DNA from: Dunaliella salina
Lineage: Eukaryota > Chlorophyta > Chlorophyceae > Chlamydomonadales > Dunaliellaceae
Direction of reading: 5' to 3'
Length of the DNA stretch: 31,617 nt
Assembly (NCBI GenBank): GCA_002284615.2
Contig: MU069549.1
Coordinates: 1 to 31,617 of the forward strand
The position numbers and the translations under genes are program-made. The notes under the pieces are model-generated. The model had not been told where the DNA came from and did not search any database. It worked only from the letters and a program-made list of their open reading frames with translations. The stretch's first letter is position 1. The number at the start of each line of letters is the position of its first letter. Of the stretch, positions 13,201 through 19,874 are shown one piece after another.

Positions 13201-15296
13201 GCTCTGCTCCGCCTTGCAGTCTGTAACGTCTGAGAGGTGGCTACGGCTGCTGGAAGTGAGTCCCAGGGACGTGGCCACATTTCTGCAGGAGCGCAAAGCC
13301 TGTGGCTACACCATTATTGGTGCGAATTCTGGCTGGATGCTGCATAGAACAGCATGCTTGCCCACTGGTTCCTCTGTCCCTTCTTTTTTTTTTGACTTGA
13401 AGACTCAGCGGTAAATAAGGAAAACAATGAGAGCCTCATCAATTGGTGGGCGCATGTTGTATGCACGTATGCACGTGGATGTGGTTGCCATTGCACCATG
13501 GTGGTCCATTTGTACCTTCAAGAAACATACAAATTTATGCAGATATGGTTGGACCTGTGAGAAGCACACTGCCCCCCTCAGACGCAATTGGGCCTGTGTG
13601 AAGTGCGCGAGAAGGCACAGGAAATAAGGGATGTGATGAGAGCACAATGCTGCGCGCCTCCTGAGGTGTACGCACATGAGAACAATTCTCACTTGGTAGC
13701 CCTCCAAGCTGTTTGCATGCATGATTCGTGATGAATGAATGCTGTGAAATGAGCGCCTCACTTCTTGTCCCTCTAAGCAGTTTTCATGCATGAGTTGTGT
13801 TGAAAATATGCGATGAGGTGAGCAACTCACTTCTTCTCATCCTCTTTCTCAGGCAACGCCTGGCTGAATGCGACCTGTTCCTTTTGAAATGTGCTTTCGG
13901 CTTACTGAATACCATGCTGTTTGCTTTGTGACAGAAGGACGGCCCATTTTTGGAGCACTCTTTCAAAACACAGCGTCTTCATATCACGAGCCAATCACAT
14001 ATGCTTATGGTTGGCCAGTTCCGTGCGCCAATACTGACTGCCCTAATATTGCATGAAGATCCATTCATTTGCTGTATAATACGTGCAAATACCCTTTAGG
14101 TAGAGTGGTTTGGTTAACCCTGCATGTGCTGGCTGGTCATGAGCAGCACCAGAGCTGTTTATGCGCTACCGACATGCCTGTTCATGCTTCATTTGTAAAC
14201 GTTCAGCCAGCTATCAGGAGGTGTCCCTTTGCTCTGGCTTTGGAGTCCAGCATTGGAGCTCATGGCTTTTCCCGCCGGAGAACTTTGGCAATCCACCATC
14301 GGGTGTCCCTGTCCCAGGTGCTACATGGTCCCAGGTCTCGCACAATCCCATGTTTGACTCTTGCATGATCCCACGTGCGCATTTGCATAATCTTGCGCAC
14401 ATTTCTCATACAATCCAATGTACCACTTATCTCGTATGTTATCATATGCACATCTCACTGATTTGGGTATCCATTGTCAACGTCATGCAGGCATTGAACA
14501 GGCCACGAACAGCATCCCCCTTCAGGCCTACACATTTCCTCGGGCAGCAGTGGTGCTCCTGGGCAACGAGCAGTCCGGCATCCCTGCCCCTCTTCTGCAC
14601 CTGCTGGACGTGTGTGTGGAGATTCCAACACTAGGTGTGTGTGGGCGAGTGGGTGGGTGGGTGGTACGAGTGGTCGAAAATGTGATTGGTCCCAGGACTC
14701 ATCCAGACAGGGAAGGGGGGGGGGGGAGAAGGGGAGAGGTGGATTTAAGTGTGAGGCACAAGCCACCTGCCTGTCCACGCATGTTGGTGTTCTTGCTCAA
14801 ACAATCTGCTTGCAAAAGAGAGGCATCAAAGCCATTCTCCACCAGATTGAGCAAGAAAGGGACGCGCGCTGGCTGAAGGTTCCTCTGATTTATAGCAAGT
14901 TGACAGATGTGGATCCTAGGGCCCAACCTTATGTGTGCGACTTAGAACTGTTCTAGAACTCCGCGTTGGCTCTGGTAACAGGATGAAAAGATGGGCAATG
15001 AAAAGTCAGTGCTACCTTTTGTCCTGGCACCAAGTTTTCTGCAGTGATCTACAGGGTGGAAATTTGGCTGAAACTTTTAGTGAAGTACGTCTGAAAGTTG
15101 CTTACAGTGAACGCAACTCGATTTGTACAAATTACTGTGCCAGGCATGAACCATGACTGCCTGACGTCATTGCTGTTGACTTCCATGTGCATGTTCCAAC
15201 TCTCCTGCAGGTGTTACGAGGAGCATGAATGCACACGTGTGTGGTGCCCTTGTGACCTGGCAGTACACTCAGCAGTGGCTGGCACCGTTACAGTGA
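400..15296 (+). CDS. TARBP1: TARBP1/Trm3-like tRNA (ribose-2'-O) methyltransferase, 3' part, 11 exons
   Basis: My exon model is 400-456, 2282-2360, 3191-3309, 4784-4895, 5281-5399, 8655-8711, 9537-9604, 10726-10804, 13220-13319, 14491-14634 and 15211-15296. The exons total 1020 bases (339 codons plus TGA) and every junction is phase-consistent. The C-terminal part carries the SpoU signatures: motif 1 NQAGLCRTCE, motif 2 LLGNEQSGIP with CVEIPTLG, and motif 3 RSMNAHVCGALVTWQY. These match the order and spacing I remember for human TARBP1 (NLGGLCRTCE, LLGNEREGIP, RSLNVHVSGAL). The family methylates the ribose of tRNA G18 in an S-adenosylmethionine-dependent reaction and folds as a trefoil-knot dimer. 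Full-length relatives exceed 1000 residues, so most of the N-terminal helical-repeat region lies left of the window. Family assignment is firm; exons 1 and 2 are the least certain. Introns run from about 0.4 to 3.3 kb. Confidence 0.9.
557..1179 (+). other. Intron 1, left part; no gene seen
   Basis: AT/GT-rich intronic sequence. A strong 3' splice-site-like tract ends at 652 (tttctttttcag) followed by a short frame VSLDLMQ and a GT at 674, which could be a micro-exon but has no support. A short direct duplication, tgtgatatggatcttgtattgctggtg-like, lies at 730-780, and a G run at 810-825. Nothing else is recognisable. Confidence 0.5.
1180..1778 (+). repeat. Minisatellite with about 21-bp unit TGCCTGAGTGTGGTTTGCCGCC-type
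   Basis: About twenty imperfect copies of a 21-22 bp unit (TGCCTGAGTGTGGTTTGCC) fill 1381-1735. They are preceded and followed by copies of CTCTGGATGGTGAGTGTGG at about 1180, 1285, 1352, 1675 and 1743, which look like repeated 5' splice sites. It lies inside intron 1. Long shadow frames on the minus strand come from the repeat and are not genes. Confidence 0.85.
1779..2263 (+). other. Intron 1, right part; no gene seen
   Basis: Unique, AT-richer sequence with no open frame of interest and no RNA gene recognised. It ends at the (CAG)6 run (2264-2281) that forms the presumed acceptor of exon 2. Confidence 0.5.
2282..2360 (+). CDS. TARBP1: TARBP1-like exon 2
   Basis: The exon reads RPPPPPRGNFQLSVHHFF followed by KRKEPEDP. 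The stretch NFQLSVHHFF lines up with NWQRIQEHFF of human TARBP1 (from memory), which places it between the helical repeats and the methyltransferase domain. The acceptor is taken as the last CAG of a (CAG)6 run, so the start is approximate. The donor at 2361 (gtcaag) is the only GT between the HHFF codons and the in-frame TAA at 2399, and it leaves phase 1, exactly what exon 3 needs. QLSVHHFF also fits a PCNA-binding PIP-box pattern, probably by chance. Confidence 0.6.
2863..3309 (+). repeat. Tandem copies of exon 3 and its acceptor, about 109 bp
   Basis: Copies of CAGGTGTGTTTGGCATCGAC begin at 2970, 3080 and 3188 (spacing 110 and 108). A decayed fourth copy at about 2863-2969 still has the tattgaccaagcacattg core. 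Frames differ between copies by small indels, so only the last copy is open to a donor. The intervening stretch (GGGGCAAACT.TGGCACAC) is shared by the first two clear copies. Confidence 0.9.
3191..3309 (+). CDS. TARBP1: TARBP1-like exon 3
   Basis: The acceptor is cacattgcag (3181-3190) and the donor gtgggg at 3310. The exon enters in phase 1 and leaves in phase 0. It reads VFGIDQAHVEALSDGETD and ends RDRLPMDILSQ. Two clear upstream copies (2973 and 3083) and one decayed copy (from about 2863) precede it. This last copy is the only one with an open frame to a good donor. I cannot match it residue by residue to other TARBP1 proteins, but phase and position fit. Confidence 0.7.
3415..3532 (+). 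repeat. (CA)n microsatellite
   Basis: A pure CA run covers about 3457-3532, with a degenerate CACGCGCGCACGGACACA lead-in from 3415. It sits in intron 3. Minus-strand VCVC and plus-strand HTHT frames are artefacts of the repeat. Confidence 0.97.
4480..4695. mobile_element. Foldback (MITE-like) element rich in AGCGCTAT
   Basis: Terminal inverted repeats of about 22 bp: left 4480-4502 begins GGCATATGCC and continues AGGGATCGGCAT; right 4675-4695 is its reverse complement with a 2-base gap. The inside is a series of AGCGCTATAT palindromes, including the perfect 20-bp palindrome GTAGCGCTATATAGCGCTAC at 4526-4545. It encodes nothing. No clear target-site duplication was found. It ends 88 bp before exon 4. 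Confidence 0.7.
4784..4895 (+). CDS. TARBP1: TARBP1-like exon 4 (acidic linker)
   Basis: The acceptor is tatgtttgcag ending at 4783 and the donor gtgagg at 4896. The phase is 0 in and 1 out. It reads LPGAMKAVSRSACGGGGKAA and later GEDEDFPVDGGEAHG, a glycine-rich then acidic linker typical of a poorly conserved loop. A palindromic foldback element ends 88 bp upstream of the exon. Confidence 0.7.
5281..5399 (+). CDS. TARBP1: TARBP1-like exon 5, just before the SpoU domain
   Basis: The acceptor is gcatgcgcag (5271-5280) and the donor gtgagt at 5400. Two bases complete the glycine codon from exon 4. It reads PSFQQFRPQISQAL and ends GLELLVKARE. QQFRPQIS aligns with DVQKKIIP, and GLELLVKARE with DLELAYQDRA, in human TARBP1 (from memory), the segment directly before the catalytic domain. 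A second AG at 5294 would drop the frame relation to exon 4, so 5281 is preferred. Confidence 0.8.
5400..5960 (+). repeat. Degenerate array of the exon 5 3' edge and donor
   Basis: After exon 5, diverged copies of GATGGCCTGGAGCTGCTTGTG followed by GCGCAAGGTGAGTGCC recur at about 5473, 5660 and 5834, interspersed with gtgagtgcc repeats and TGCTGCACAATG. The unit therefore contains the end of the exon plus its 5' splice site. Copies carry indels and would not extend the exon frame cleanly. Confidence 0.8.
5961..8654 (+). other. Intron 5, unique part; no convincing gene
   Basis: Contains a duplicated block, CTTGCTTGGGATATGTTTG followed by GGAGGCACCCATG, at 6119 and 6237. There are two short frames of unknown meaning: 6427-6642 (71 codons) and 7820-8104 (94 codons). 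Neither shows a recognisable domain or clean splice-site pair in phase with exons 5 and 6, so I treat them as intronic noise. Confidence 0.5.
8655..8711 (+). CDS. TARBP1: TARBP1-like exon 6
   Basis: The acceptor is tttctttcag ending at 8654 and the donor gtgagg at 8712. It has 19 codons and is phase 0 at both ends. It reads RLQAQDAGRSFLSHAAMAR, a likely helix leading into the first strand of the methyltransferase domain. It follows a 3.3-kb intron, the longest in the gene. The donor was chosen because it is near consensus and keeps frame with exon 7; reading on reaches TAG within three codons. Confidence 0.75.
8712..9536 (+). other. Intron 6; no gene seen
   Basis: Unique sequence of mixed composition. 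A 120-codon frame at 8836-9198 overlaps a comparable minus-strand frame and has no recognisable motif. Confidence 0.5.
9537..9604 (+). CDS. TARBP1: TARBP1-like exon 7: SpoU motif 1
   Basis: The acceptor is cctcttcag and the donor gtgagt at 9605. It reads VQQ then GLVVVASLLDNVPNQAGLC, and the arginine codon is split (AG|G) with exon 8. This is the first beta strand and motif 1 (N-x-G-x-x-R) of SpoU methyltransferases. The usual NLGG or NLAG is NQAG here; the Asn and the catalytic-type Arg are kept. Confidence 0.95.
9605..10725 (+). other. Intron 7 with an assembly gap
   Basis: The intron begins gtgagt and ends tgcattgcag. It contains a (TG)n tract interrupted by 45 Ns (10269-10313), and before the end a few imperfect repeats of CATCTCATGGGTGCATGCCA around 10570-10670. 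No gene is seen. Confidence 0.7.
10240..10326 (+). repeat. (TG)n microsatellite spanning an N gap
   Basis: TG repeats on both sides of a 45-N run (10269-10313). The true length of the repeat is unknown. Minus-strand HTHT frames are artefacts. Confidence 0.97.
10726..10804 (+). CDS. TARBP1: TARBP1-like exon 8
   Basis: The acceptor is catgcattgcag ending at 10725 and the donor gtggat at 10805. It completes Arg and continues TCESLSVEALVLPNRAVV, ending NAFKKQ. This is the RTCE helix after motif 1 and the next strand, matching RTCEVFGASVLVVG of TARBP1 (from memory). It ends in phase 0, as exon 9 requires. Confidence 0.95.
11050..11645 (+). repeat. Minisatellite, about 57-bp unit, roughly ten copies
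   Basis: The unit runs AAAGTATGTTTTGAACGTCACC, then TGTTGAGGTGATCGCGCGCA and CCACCTTGAGGCAGT. Because the unit is close to 57 bp (19 codons) the minus strand stays open through most of it, giving a repetitive ITSTGDVQNILYCLKVVRA frame with no sign of being a gene. Each unit contains a small palindrome TCACCT-GTTG-AGGTGA. It lies in intron 8. Confidence 0.92.
12040..13219 (+). repeat. Array of exon 9 acceptor-region copies plus (TATG)n
   Basis: From about 12040 the intron consists of GCTCTGTGGCGCTCTG-type repeats, then units of CTCTGAGACGCTCTGCT, CTTGCAG or CTTGTAG, and a (TATG)n tract. Three consecutive units are spaced exactly 180 bp (12621, 12801 and 12981) and are nearly identical, including the 60-bp blocks at 12661, 12841 and 13021. 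Acceptor-like AGs occur at about 12153, 12232, 12374, 12559, 12703, 12883 and 13063, before the real one at 13219. Confidence 0.92.
13220..13319 (+). CDS. TARBP1: TARBP1-like exon 9
   Basis: The acceptor is cgccttgcag ending at 13219 and the donor gtgcga at 13320. It reads SVTSERWLRLLEVSPRDVAT and then FLQERKACGYTII, matching the conserved SVxAExWxPxxEV and FLxxKKxxGYTIxG stretches of the family. The 2.4-kb intron in front of it carries at least six imperfect copies of its own acceptor region. Confidence 0.95.
13320..14490 (+). other. Intron 9; no gene seen
   Basis: Unique sequence. A duplicated block around 13680-13820 (GCATGCATGA.TCGTG.TGAA with CTCACTTCTTGTC) occurs two or three times. 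Overlapping frames on both strands lack any recognisable domain. Confidence 0.5.
14491..14634 (+). CDS. TARBP1: TARBP1-like exon 10: SpoU motif 2
   Basis: The acceptor is cgtcatgcag (14481-14490) and the donor gtgtgt at 14635. It reads IEQATNSIPLQAYTFPRAAV, then VLLGNEQSGIPAPLLHLLD and VCVEIPTL. This is motif 2 (LLGNExxGIP), part of the knotted SAM-binding region. The glycine after PTL is split G|GT with the terminal exon. Confidence 0.96.
   Translation, partial: ALNRPRTASPFRPTHFLGQQWCSWATSSPASLPLFCTCWTCVWRFQH
15211..15296 (+). CDS. TARBP1: TARBP1-like terminal exon 11: SpoU motif 3 and stop
   Basis: The acceptor is tctcctgcag (15201-15210). It reads VTRSMNAHVCGALVTWQY and then TQQWLAPLQ, with TGA at 15294-15296. 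This is motif 3 (RSLNVxVxxALxxWEY in relatives), with the SAM-loop Asn kept and Leu-Val replaced by Met-Ala. The C-terminal tail length matches the family. This first unit of the following array is the only one that keeps both the acceptor and the RS pair, so it is the genuine exon. Confidence 0.95.
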
Positions 15297-16165
15297 GCAT
15301 GAATGCACACGCGTTTGGTGTCCCAGCGGCTTGGGAGTCTGCTCAGCAGCATGGGCTTGGTAGTGGGAGTGGCATGGCGACCTGACATTACTCTCAGCAG
15401 TGGCTTGCACCGTCACAGTGATGCACACGTGTTTGGTGTCTCAGCGACTTGGAAGTCTGCTCAGCAGCATGGCCTTGGTGGTGGGAGTGGCATGGCGACC
15501 TGGCAGTACTCTCAGCAGTGGCTGGCACTGTCACTGTGAGCATGGATGCAACCGCATATGGTGCCGTTGCGAGTTGGAAATACGCTCAGCAGGGGCTTAA
15601 TGGTGGTGGTAGTGGCATGGTGACCTGGCAGTGAGCTCAGCAGTGGCTGGCACTGTCACAAGGAGCATGATGCACATGCATTTGGTGACTTTGTGATTTG
15701 GAAGTACACTCAGCAGGGGCTAAGTGGTGGTGGCTTGGTGACCTGGCAGTACACTCAGCAATGGCTGGCACTGTCACAGTGAGCATGAATGCAACTAGGG
15801 TTTAGGGTTTAGGGTTTAGGGTTTAGTTTAGTATTGTGGCCCTGGGACTTGGAAGTACACTGAGCAGGGGCTTGGTTGCGGTAGTGGCATGGCGACCTGG
15901 CAGTGCGCTCAGCAGTGGCTGGCACTTTCGCCGTGAGCATGAATGCAACCGCGTATGGTGCCCTTGCGACTTGGAAATACGCTCAGCAGGGGCTTAGTGG
16001 TGGTGGTGGTGGCATGGCGACCTGGCAGTGCGCTCAGCAGTGGATGGCACTGTCACTGTGAGCATGAATGCAACCGTGTATGGTGCCCTTGCGACTTGGA
16101 AGTACACTCTGCAAAGCCTCATTGGTGGTGGCGTGGTGCCCTGGCAGTGCGCTCAGCCGTGTGCT
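15297..16165 (+). repeat. Tandem copies of terminal exon 11, about 121 bp
   Basis: Directly after the TGA, copies of the exon core recur with GTGAGCATG-like starts at about 15294, 15418, 15537, 15658, 15780, 15930 and 16056. Each copy includes the W.YAQQ or WKYTQQ end, a GGTGGTGGTAGTGGCATGG filler, and the next GGCACTGTCACAGTGAGC. Several still translate in frame as VSMNATVYGALATWKYTLQ, clearly the SpoU motif 3 segment. The RS pair and the 3' splice site of the real exon are not kept. They lie downstream of the stop, so are 3' UTR or intergenic. Confidence 0.93.
15796..15831 (+). repeat. Interstitial plant-type telomeric repeat (TTTAGGG)n
   Basis: TAGGG, three full TTTAGGG units and two truncated TTTAG units, inserted inside one exon 11 copy between the ATGCAAC and the TGTGGCCCTGGGACTT parts of the unit. 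TTTAGGG is the telomere repeat of land plants and many green algae and is also found in some other protists. Confidence 0.9.
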
Positions 16166-16585
16166 GTGCATGCAGCTCCTGTACCCCACCCAGTGCACCA
16201 TGGCCCTGGCCCTCCTCACCCTTTTACACTCCCCTCCCAGTAGCTCCGAGGGTGGCCTAAATGCTGGATGGTCTGGATGCTTCCTCAGGAGGGAGGCGTG
16301 AGGGATGACTGTCTACTTGGATAACAGCAGAAGCACGAGCACCAGGGAGGGCGTCTCAAATCCAGGTCGACCTGGGAGCGAGGTTCCTGCTTCGCAAGGA
16401 GCGTGGTTCCTGCTTTGCAAGGAGCGGAGGAAAAGGGGGGGCAGCAACCTGCAGCAGCAGCACAGGGCCTCAGTTGCCATCTACTAGCTTCTCTCTGCCT
16501 ACACAGTTTTCCTTTACTTCTTTTTTCCTGTCCACAGTTTGCACTTCCTGTATGGATATAAAAAGAGGCATCCCCAACATTGCCA

Positions 16586-16850
16586 GGCTGAGAAACGTAA
16601 GGTAAGGTTACATCGCTATATCCACCTACAAGGGCAGCTGAGCGGAAACACTGAGGCCTAGAACCAGACCAGTCTGAAAAAGAAAGCCAAGTTCGGAAGT
16701 GTCAACTGCTGAGAGAACATGTGCTCATAATACCAGGAAAATGTCATGCAAAAATGTGTAGGTTCTCTAGGTACCAGCGCAACTGATAAATTGGCACAAA
16801 GGTCTTGATAGGAAAGCTCATGATATGTTTGACTCGAGACTCTAGACATC
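16586..16850 (+). repeat. Diverged repeat, copy 1 of 2
   Basis: It shares GTTACATCGCTATATCC, CCTACAAGGGCAGCTGAG and CGGAAACAC with copy 2 at 17010. Weaker similarity continues (AACTG.TGAG, AATACCA, AGGTTCTC) for about 260 bp. It is preceded by AGAAACGTAAGGTAAGG. Probably an old interspersed element of unknown class. Confidence 0.7.
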
Positions 16851-17009
16851 CAGGTACGAAGTGCAGGAGAGATGGTCAAGGCCCTGAAATCTTGGTGTTA
16901 GCTTGAATGCAGGTTCACACCTACAATGAGCTGGATTGCACCCTAAACAAGAATGACCACACAGCCGCTGTCAAGTTTGCACAAACTGTCTATGATGCAC
17001 ACCACATGC

Positions 17010-17270
17010 AAGGTAAGGTAAGGTAAAATTACATCGCTATATCCGCCTACAAGGGCAGCTGAGCGGAAACACAGACTTGAAACTAGACATGTCTTCAAAA
17101 ACACGCGAACAGAAGCGCCAACTGTTGAGGAACAAGCGCGCAAAATACCACGGAAAGCAGAGGTTCTCCAATTAACCGAGAAACGTAAGAGGCAAAGAAA
17201 CAAGGCAAGTCTTGCAATGTGGAAGAACAAGATGAAAGCTGAAGACTGCACCAGAGTGCCAGATTTAGGT
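17010..17270 (+). repeat. Diverged repeat, copy 2 of 2
   Basis: Same unit as 16586-16850: an AAGGTAAGGTAAGG lead, then ATTACATCGCTATATCCGCC and GGCAGCTGAGCGGAAACAC. It is followed shortly by an antisense LINE 3' tail at 17325, so the two may belong to one composite insertion. Confidence 0.7.
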
Positions 17271-17324
17271 TCTGCAAGAGCACACCTCGGATTTTCTTTC
17301 TTCCAACAAGTGAAGCTTACATGA

Positions 17325-17450
17325 GAAAAGAAAAGAAAACAACGTAGGCTGAGTTTTTCCATCCTACATCTATTAAGGAAAAGGGGCCACATTGGTGCAA
17401 AGACCGCATGACCTCCCCACCACAAAAGTCCAGACTGAGAGAAGCACAAC
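17325..17450 (-). mobile_element. LINE 3' end, antisense fragment
   Basis: It starts AGAAAAGAAAAGAAAAC then ACGTAGGCTGAG, CCTACATCTATTAAGGAAAAGG and CCACATTGG. This is a diverged copy of the 3' terminal sequence also found at 19875 and 30815 (minus) and 28768 (plus). In the sense direction it is a 3' UTR ending in a TTTTCTTTTC tail. Confidence 0.65.
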
Positions 17451-18443
17451 AAGCAGAGAAAGAGGACAGGTCCAGCAACAGAGAGCAGGATGATACCTGA
17501 AGACTAGAGTTCCAGACCTTGAACAGCAAGCAGAGTCAGCACTCAGAGTCAGCCTTCCAACCAAGGAGGCCAAGTCTGCCAGCTGCGCAAAGCGACTTAC
17601 GGCAACTAGCTAACTCAAGACTGCACAGACATGCAGCTCCTGTCCAAAAGCATAAGAATGTGGAACAGCCCGTAGAACCTAGTGCCGACACAAACAGAGC
17701 ATGCCATGCCCGGCCCCCACAGACCACAGGCTCCACCCTCCACTTGCCTTATATCATGCATGCCTCTGCTCGCCTTGCCATCCCCATCGCTGCCTGTACC
17801 ACTCCACTAGCGCCCCGTGCATGCTCCGCACCCCAGGACCAGCTGCATTGCACAGCCTCTGCGAGCTCGAACCCCACGCTGCTGCTGCTGCTGCACGTTG
17901 CTGCTCGCCGCTGCCACGTGGCCTCCGACCCACAGTCTTGAAAGAGCTTCACCTGTGTGTGGGTGTGTGAAGCTCAGTGCCGGCGCAAAGGTTTAGCCGC
18001 TGCATGGACAGCCAGGGGCAGTCCACACAGCGTTGCCCAGGGGTGACCCGTCGAGGTATACCTAGGTACGTACCTCGCGCCGGGCTTTGTGATTGTGTCT
18101 CGCGCAACCCCCGCTCACATGAGTTAAGAGTGCAAGCCTCCATTAGCAAAGACCAAACCGTCCTGTAGCGCTGGTTTGTTAAAATAGAAATTGGAAGTGA
18201 AGTCAGGAGAAGGTGTACTATATGATCCCATTTCATGATGCTCAAGTGCATCTTCAAGCTGCCAAAACTTTGCACCAGTCACCATAAGGGGGCAATTGTG
18301 CCGGGTAGCAATTCTGATACCATTTCTTTTCATCTTGCTGCCAATGACTGGTGGTGATCTAAGCCTTCCGGAGTTAATAATAATGCCCGAACCTCAGAAT
18401 TTCGAATCCAGTTTTTGAACCTTTAGCCTACACTTGATGTAAG

Positions 18444-19708
18444 ATGTTATTAATAAAAAAAAATATTGAAAGGAAAGGTTTAATTATCAATGTGTCGAAG
18501 TCTGAGGTTGTGTCCTTCAATTCAAAAGGAAATAATGTTCCTATGTTCAACCTAGGTGGCGAGCAGCTTGTGCGTGCTGAGTCATTCAAATATTTGGGTA
18601 TGCTGTTCACGAAACAAATTAACCCCCTTGCCTCTTCTGGGCATATGTGTGCACCTTTCTTGGCTGGGTGTCGTCGTATTAGGCATGTTGCAGATGGATA
18701 TAAGCTAGCAGATAGGCCTCATACCATGCTGTGGTTGACCAAGACATATGCTCTCCCTGCTAGCATGCATGCTAGTCAAATTTGGGGTACCAGGTTTATG
18801 AGACCAGGAGATGAGATGACCTGCCTGTTGCAGACTGTGCACCTGTGTTTACTAAAGCAAATTCTCGGAGTGAAAAAGACTACACCAAGTTGGTCTGTGT
18901 TGCGTGAATGTGGGTTTGAACCATTACAATTCTATTGGTTTCGAGCTGCTGTCAGATTTTATAATGCCTCACTTGCCTGCAACAGCACTACTTTACGCAG
19001 GGTGCTTGGAGCGGATATTGACATGAGAAGTAACTAAAAAGTGCTGGACATCAGAGTCGATATCTGCTTTTCAGGGATTGGATAGGTGCAACTACTTCAC
19101 ACATTGCGTGTATTCAGGCCAACCCATTAGGATAAGTGATTTTGTGGTTGGTTTACGGAAAAGGCATAGGAGCGTGTGGCCAACTGAGGATCATGCTGAA
19201 CATGGTGCTCATTTAAACAAGTTAGCCAAGTACCATAACTGGGTAGCGCTTCCCTTTTGGCGTAATTCTGCTTTTGGTAAACCTCTCCATACTCCTAGGT
19301 ATCTGCATTTAGATTTGGGTAGGCATATGCAGAGGAATATTGCTTGCTTCCGATTGCACGCCCATGAACTCCGAGTTGAAACTTCTCATTGGCATGGATA
19401 TGCACCTCAATGTGATAATGTGATTCAGAACAATGGCAGGATGAAAAGCACGCCATCTTTCTTTGCCCTTGCAACTTCCTGTGTTGTCTTAGAAGAAAGT
19501 ATGCACATATTTATAGTGCCTTTCCTGCTCACAGAGTAGTGTCAAATGATGCAGGATCTTTCTTTTTTTCTGATGCCTGCTCTTTGGATGTAGCTCGTTT
19601 CTTTCAAAACCAAGATACTCAGACTAATCGCTTCATCTCTGAGCTTATGGATTTCTTTCACCTCACCGAGCAGCCAAACTTCCTGGCTGAAGGTTATGTT
19701 CCCTTGTA
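18444..19708 (+). pseudogene. LINE polyprotein, C-terminal fragment (RT thumb to end)
   Basis: Three frames join by obvious small indels. 18444-19036 reads NVSKSEVVSFNSKG, ESFKYLGMLF, then LWLTKTYALPASMHASQIWG and LRECGFEPLQFYWFR, the classic end of a LINE reverse transcriptase and its linker. After a shift near 19037 it continues CWTSESISAFQGLDRCNYF through 19435. After another shift it continues QDEKHAIFLCPCNFLCC, a Cys/His zinc-knuckle-like region, and ends FLTEQ-like, FLAEGYVPL with TAA at 19706-19708. The RT core is missing, as in a 5'-truncated copy. It is a different LINE family from the one at 20293. Confidence 0.85.
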
Positions 19709-19874
19709 AACCTTGTAATCAAAAAAATATTAAAAGAGAGAAAAACATTAAAAAGTGTTCCTTGAGTGAGAATAGGGACAAAAACAGGGACTTTAAGGTC
19801 CAACTTCAAGTGTTAGGAATGGGATTGGCCTTCAGCCATGTAATTTGGCTGCTCAGTTTTCCCATTTAAACTGA
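19709..19874 (+). other. 3' UTR of the LINE fragment and boundary
   Basis: AT-rich sequence after the LINE stop. It contains GCCTTCAGCCAT..TTGGCTGCTC (19830-19855), a motif repeated at 29520-29555 at the start of another insertion, suggesting a shared element end. Confidence 0.5.

Larger units (their letters stand above)
16166..18443 (+). other. Repeat-derived intergenic region; no host gene seen
   Basis: No coding region is supported. Besides the repeat pair listed separately, it has a GAGCG.GGTTCCTGCTT duplication near 16380-16425, a degenerate LINE 3'-tail-like stretch at 16490-16540 (TCTCTGCCTACACAGTTTTC), and a (CTG)n run at 17879-17893. The 140-codon frame at 17519-17941 is low-complexity and opposed by minus-strand frames. 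Confidence 0.5.

Noticed and set aside
12253..13296. 347-codon minus-strand ORF rich in HTYIHTYI
   Set aside because: It is the (TATG)n and 180-bp repeat array read in reverse; it stays open because 180 is divisible by three. It is antisense to exon 9.
17519..17941. 140-codon plus-strand ORF as a host gene
   Set aside because: It has low-complexity Ala/His/Pro content, overlapping minus-strand frames of similar length and no recognisable domain.
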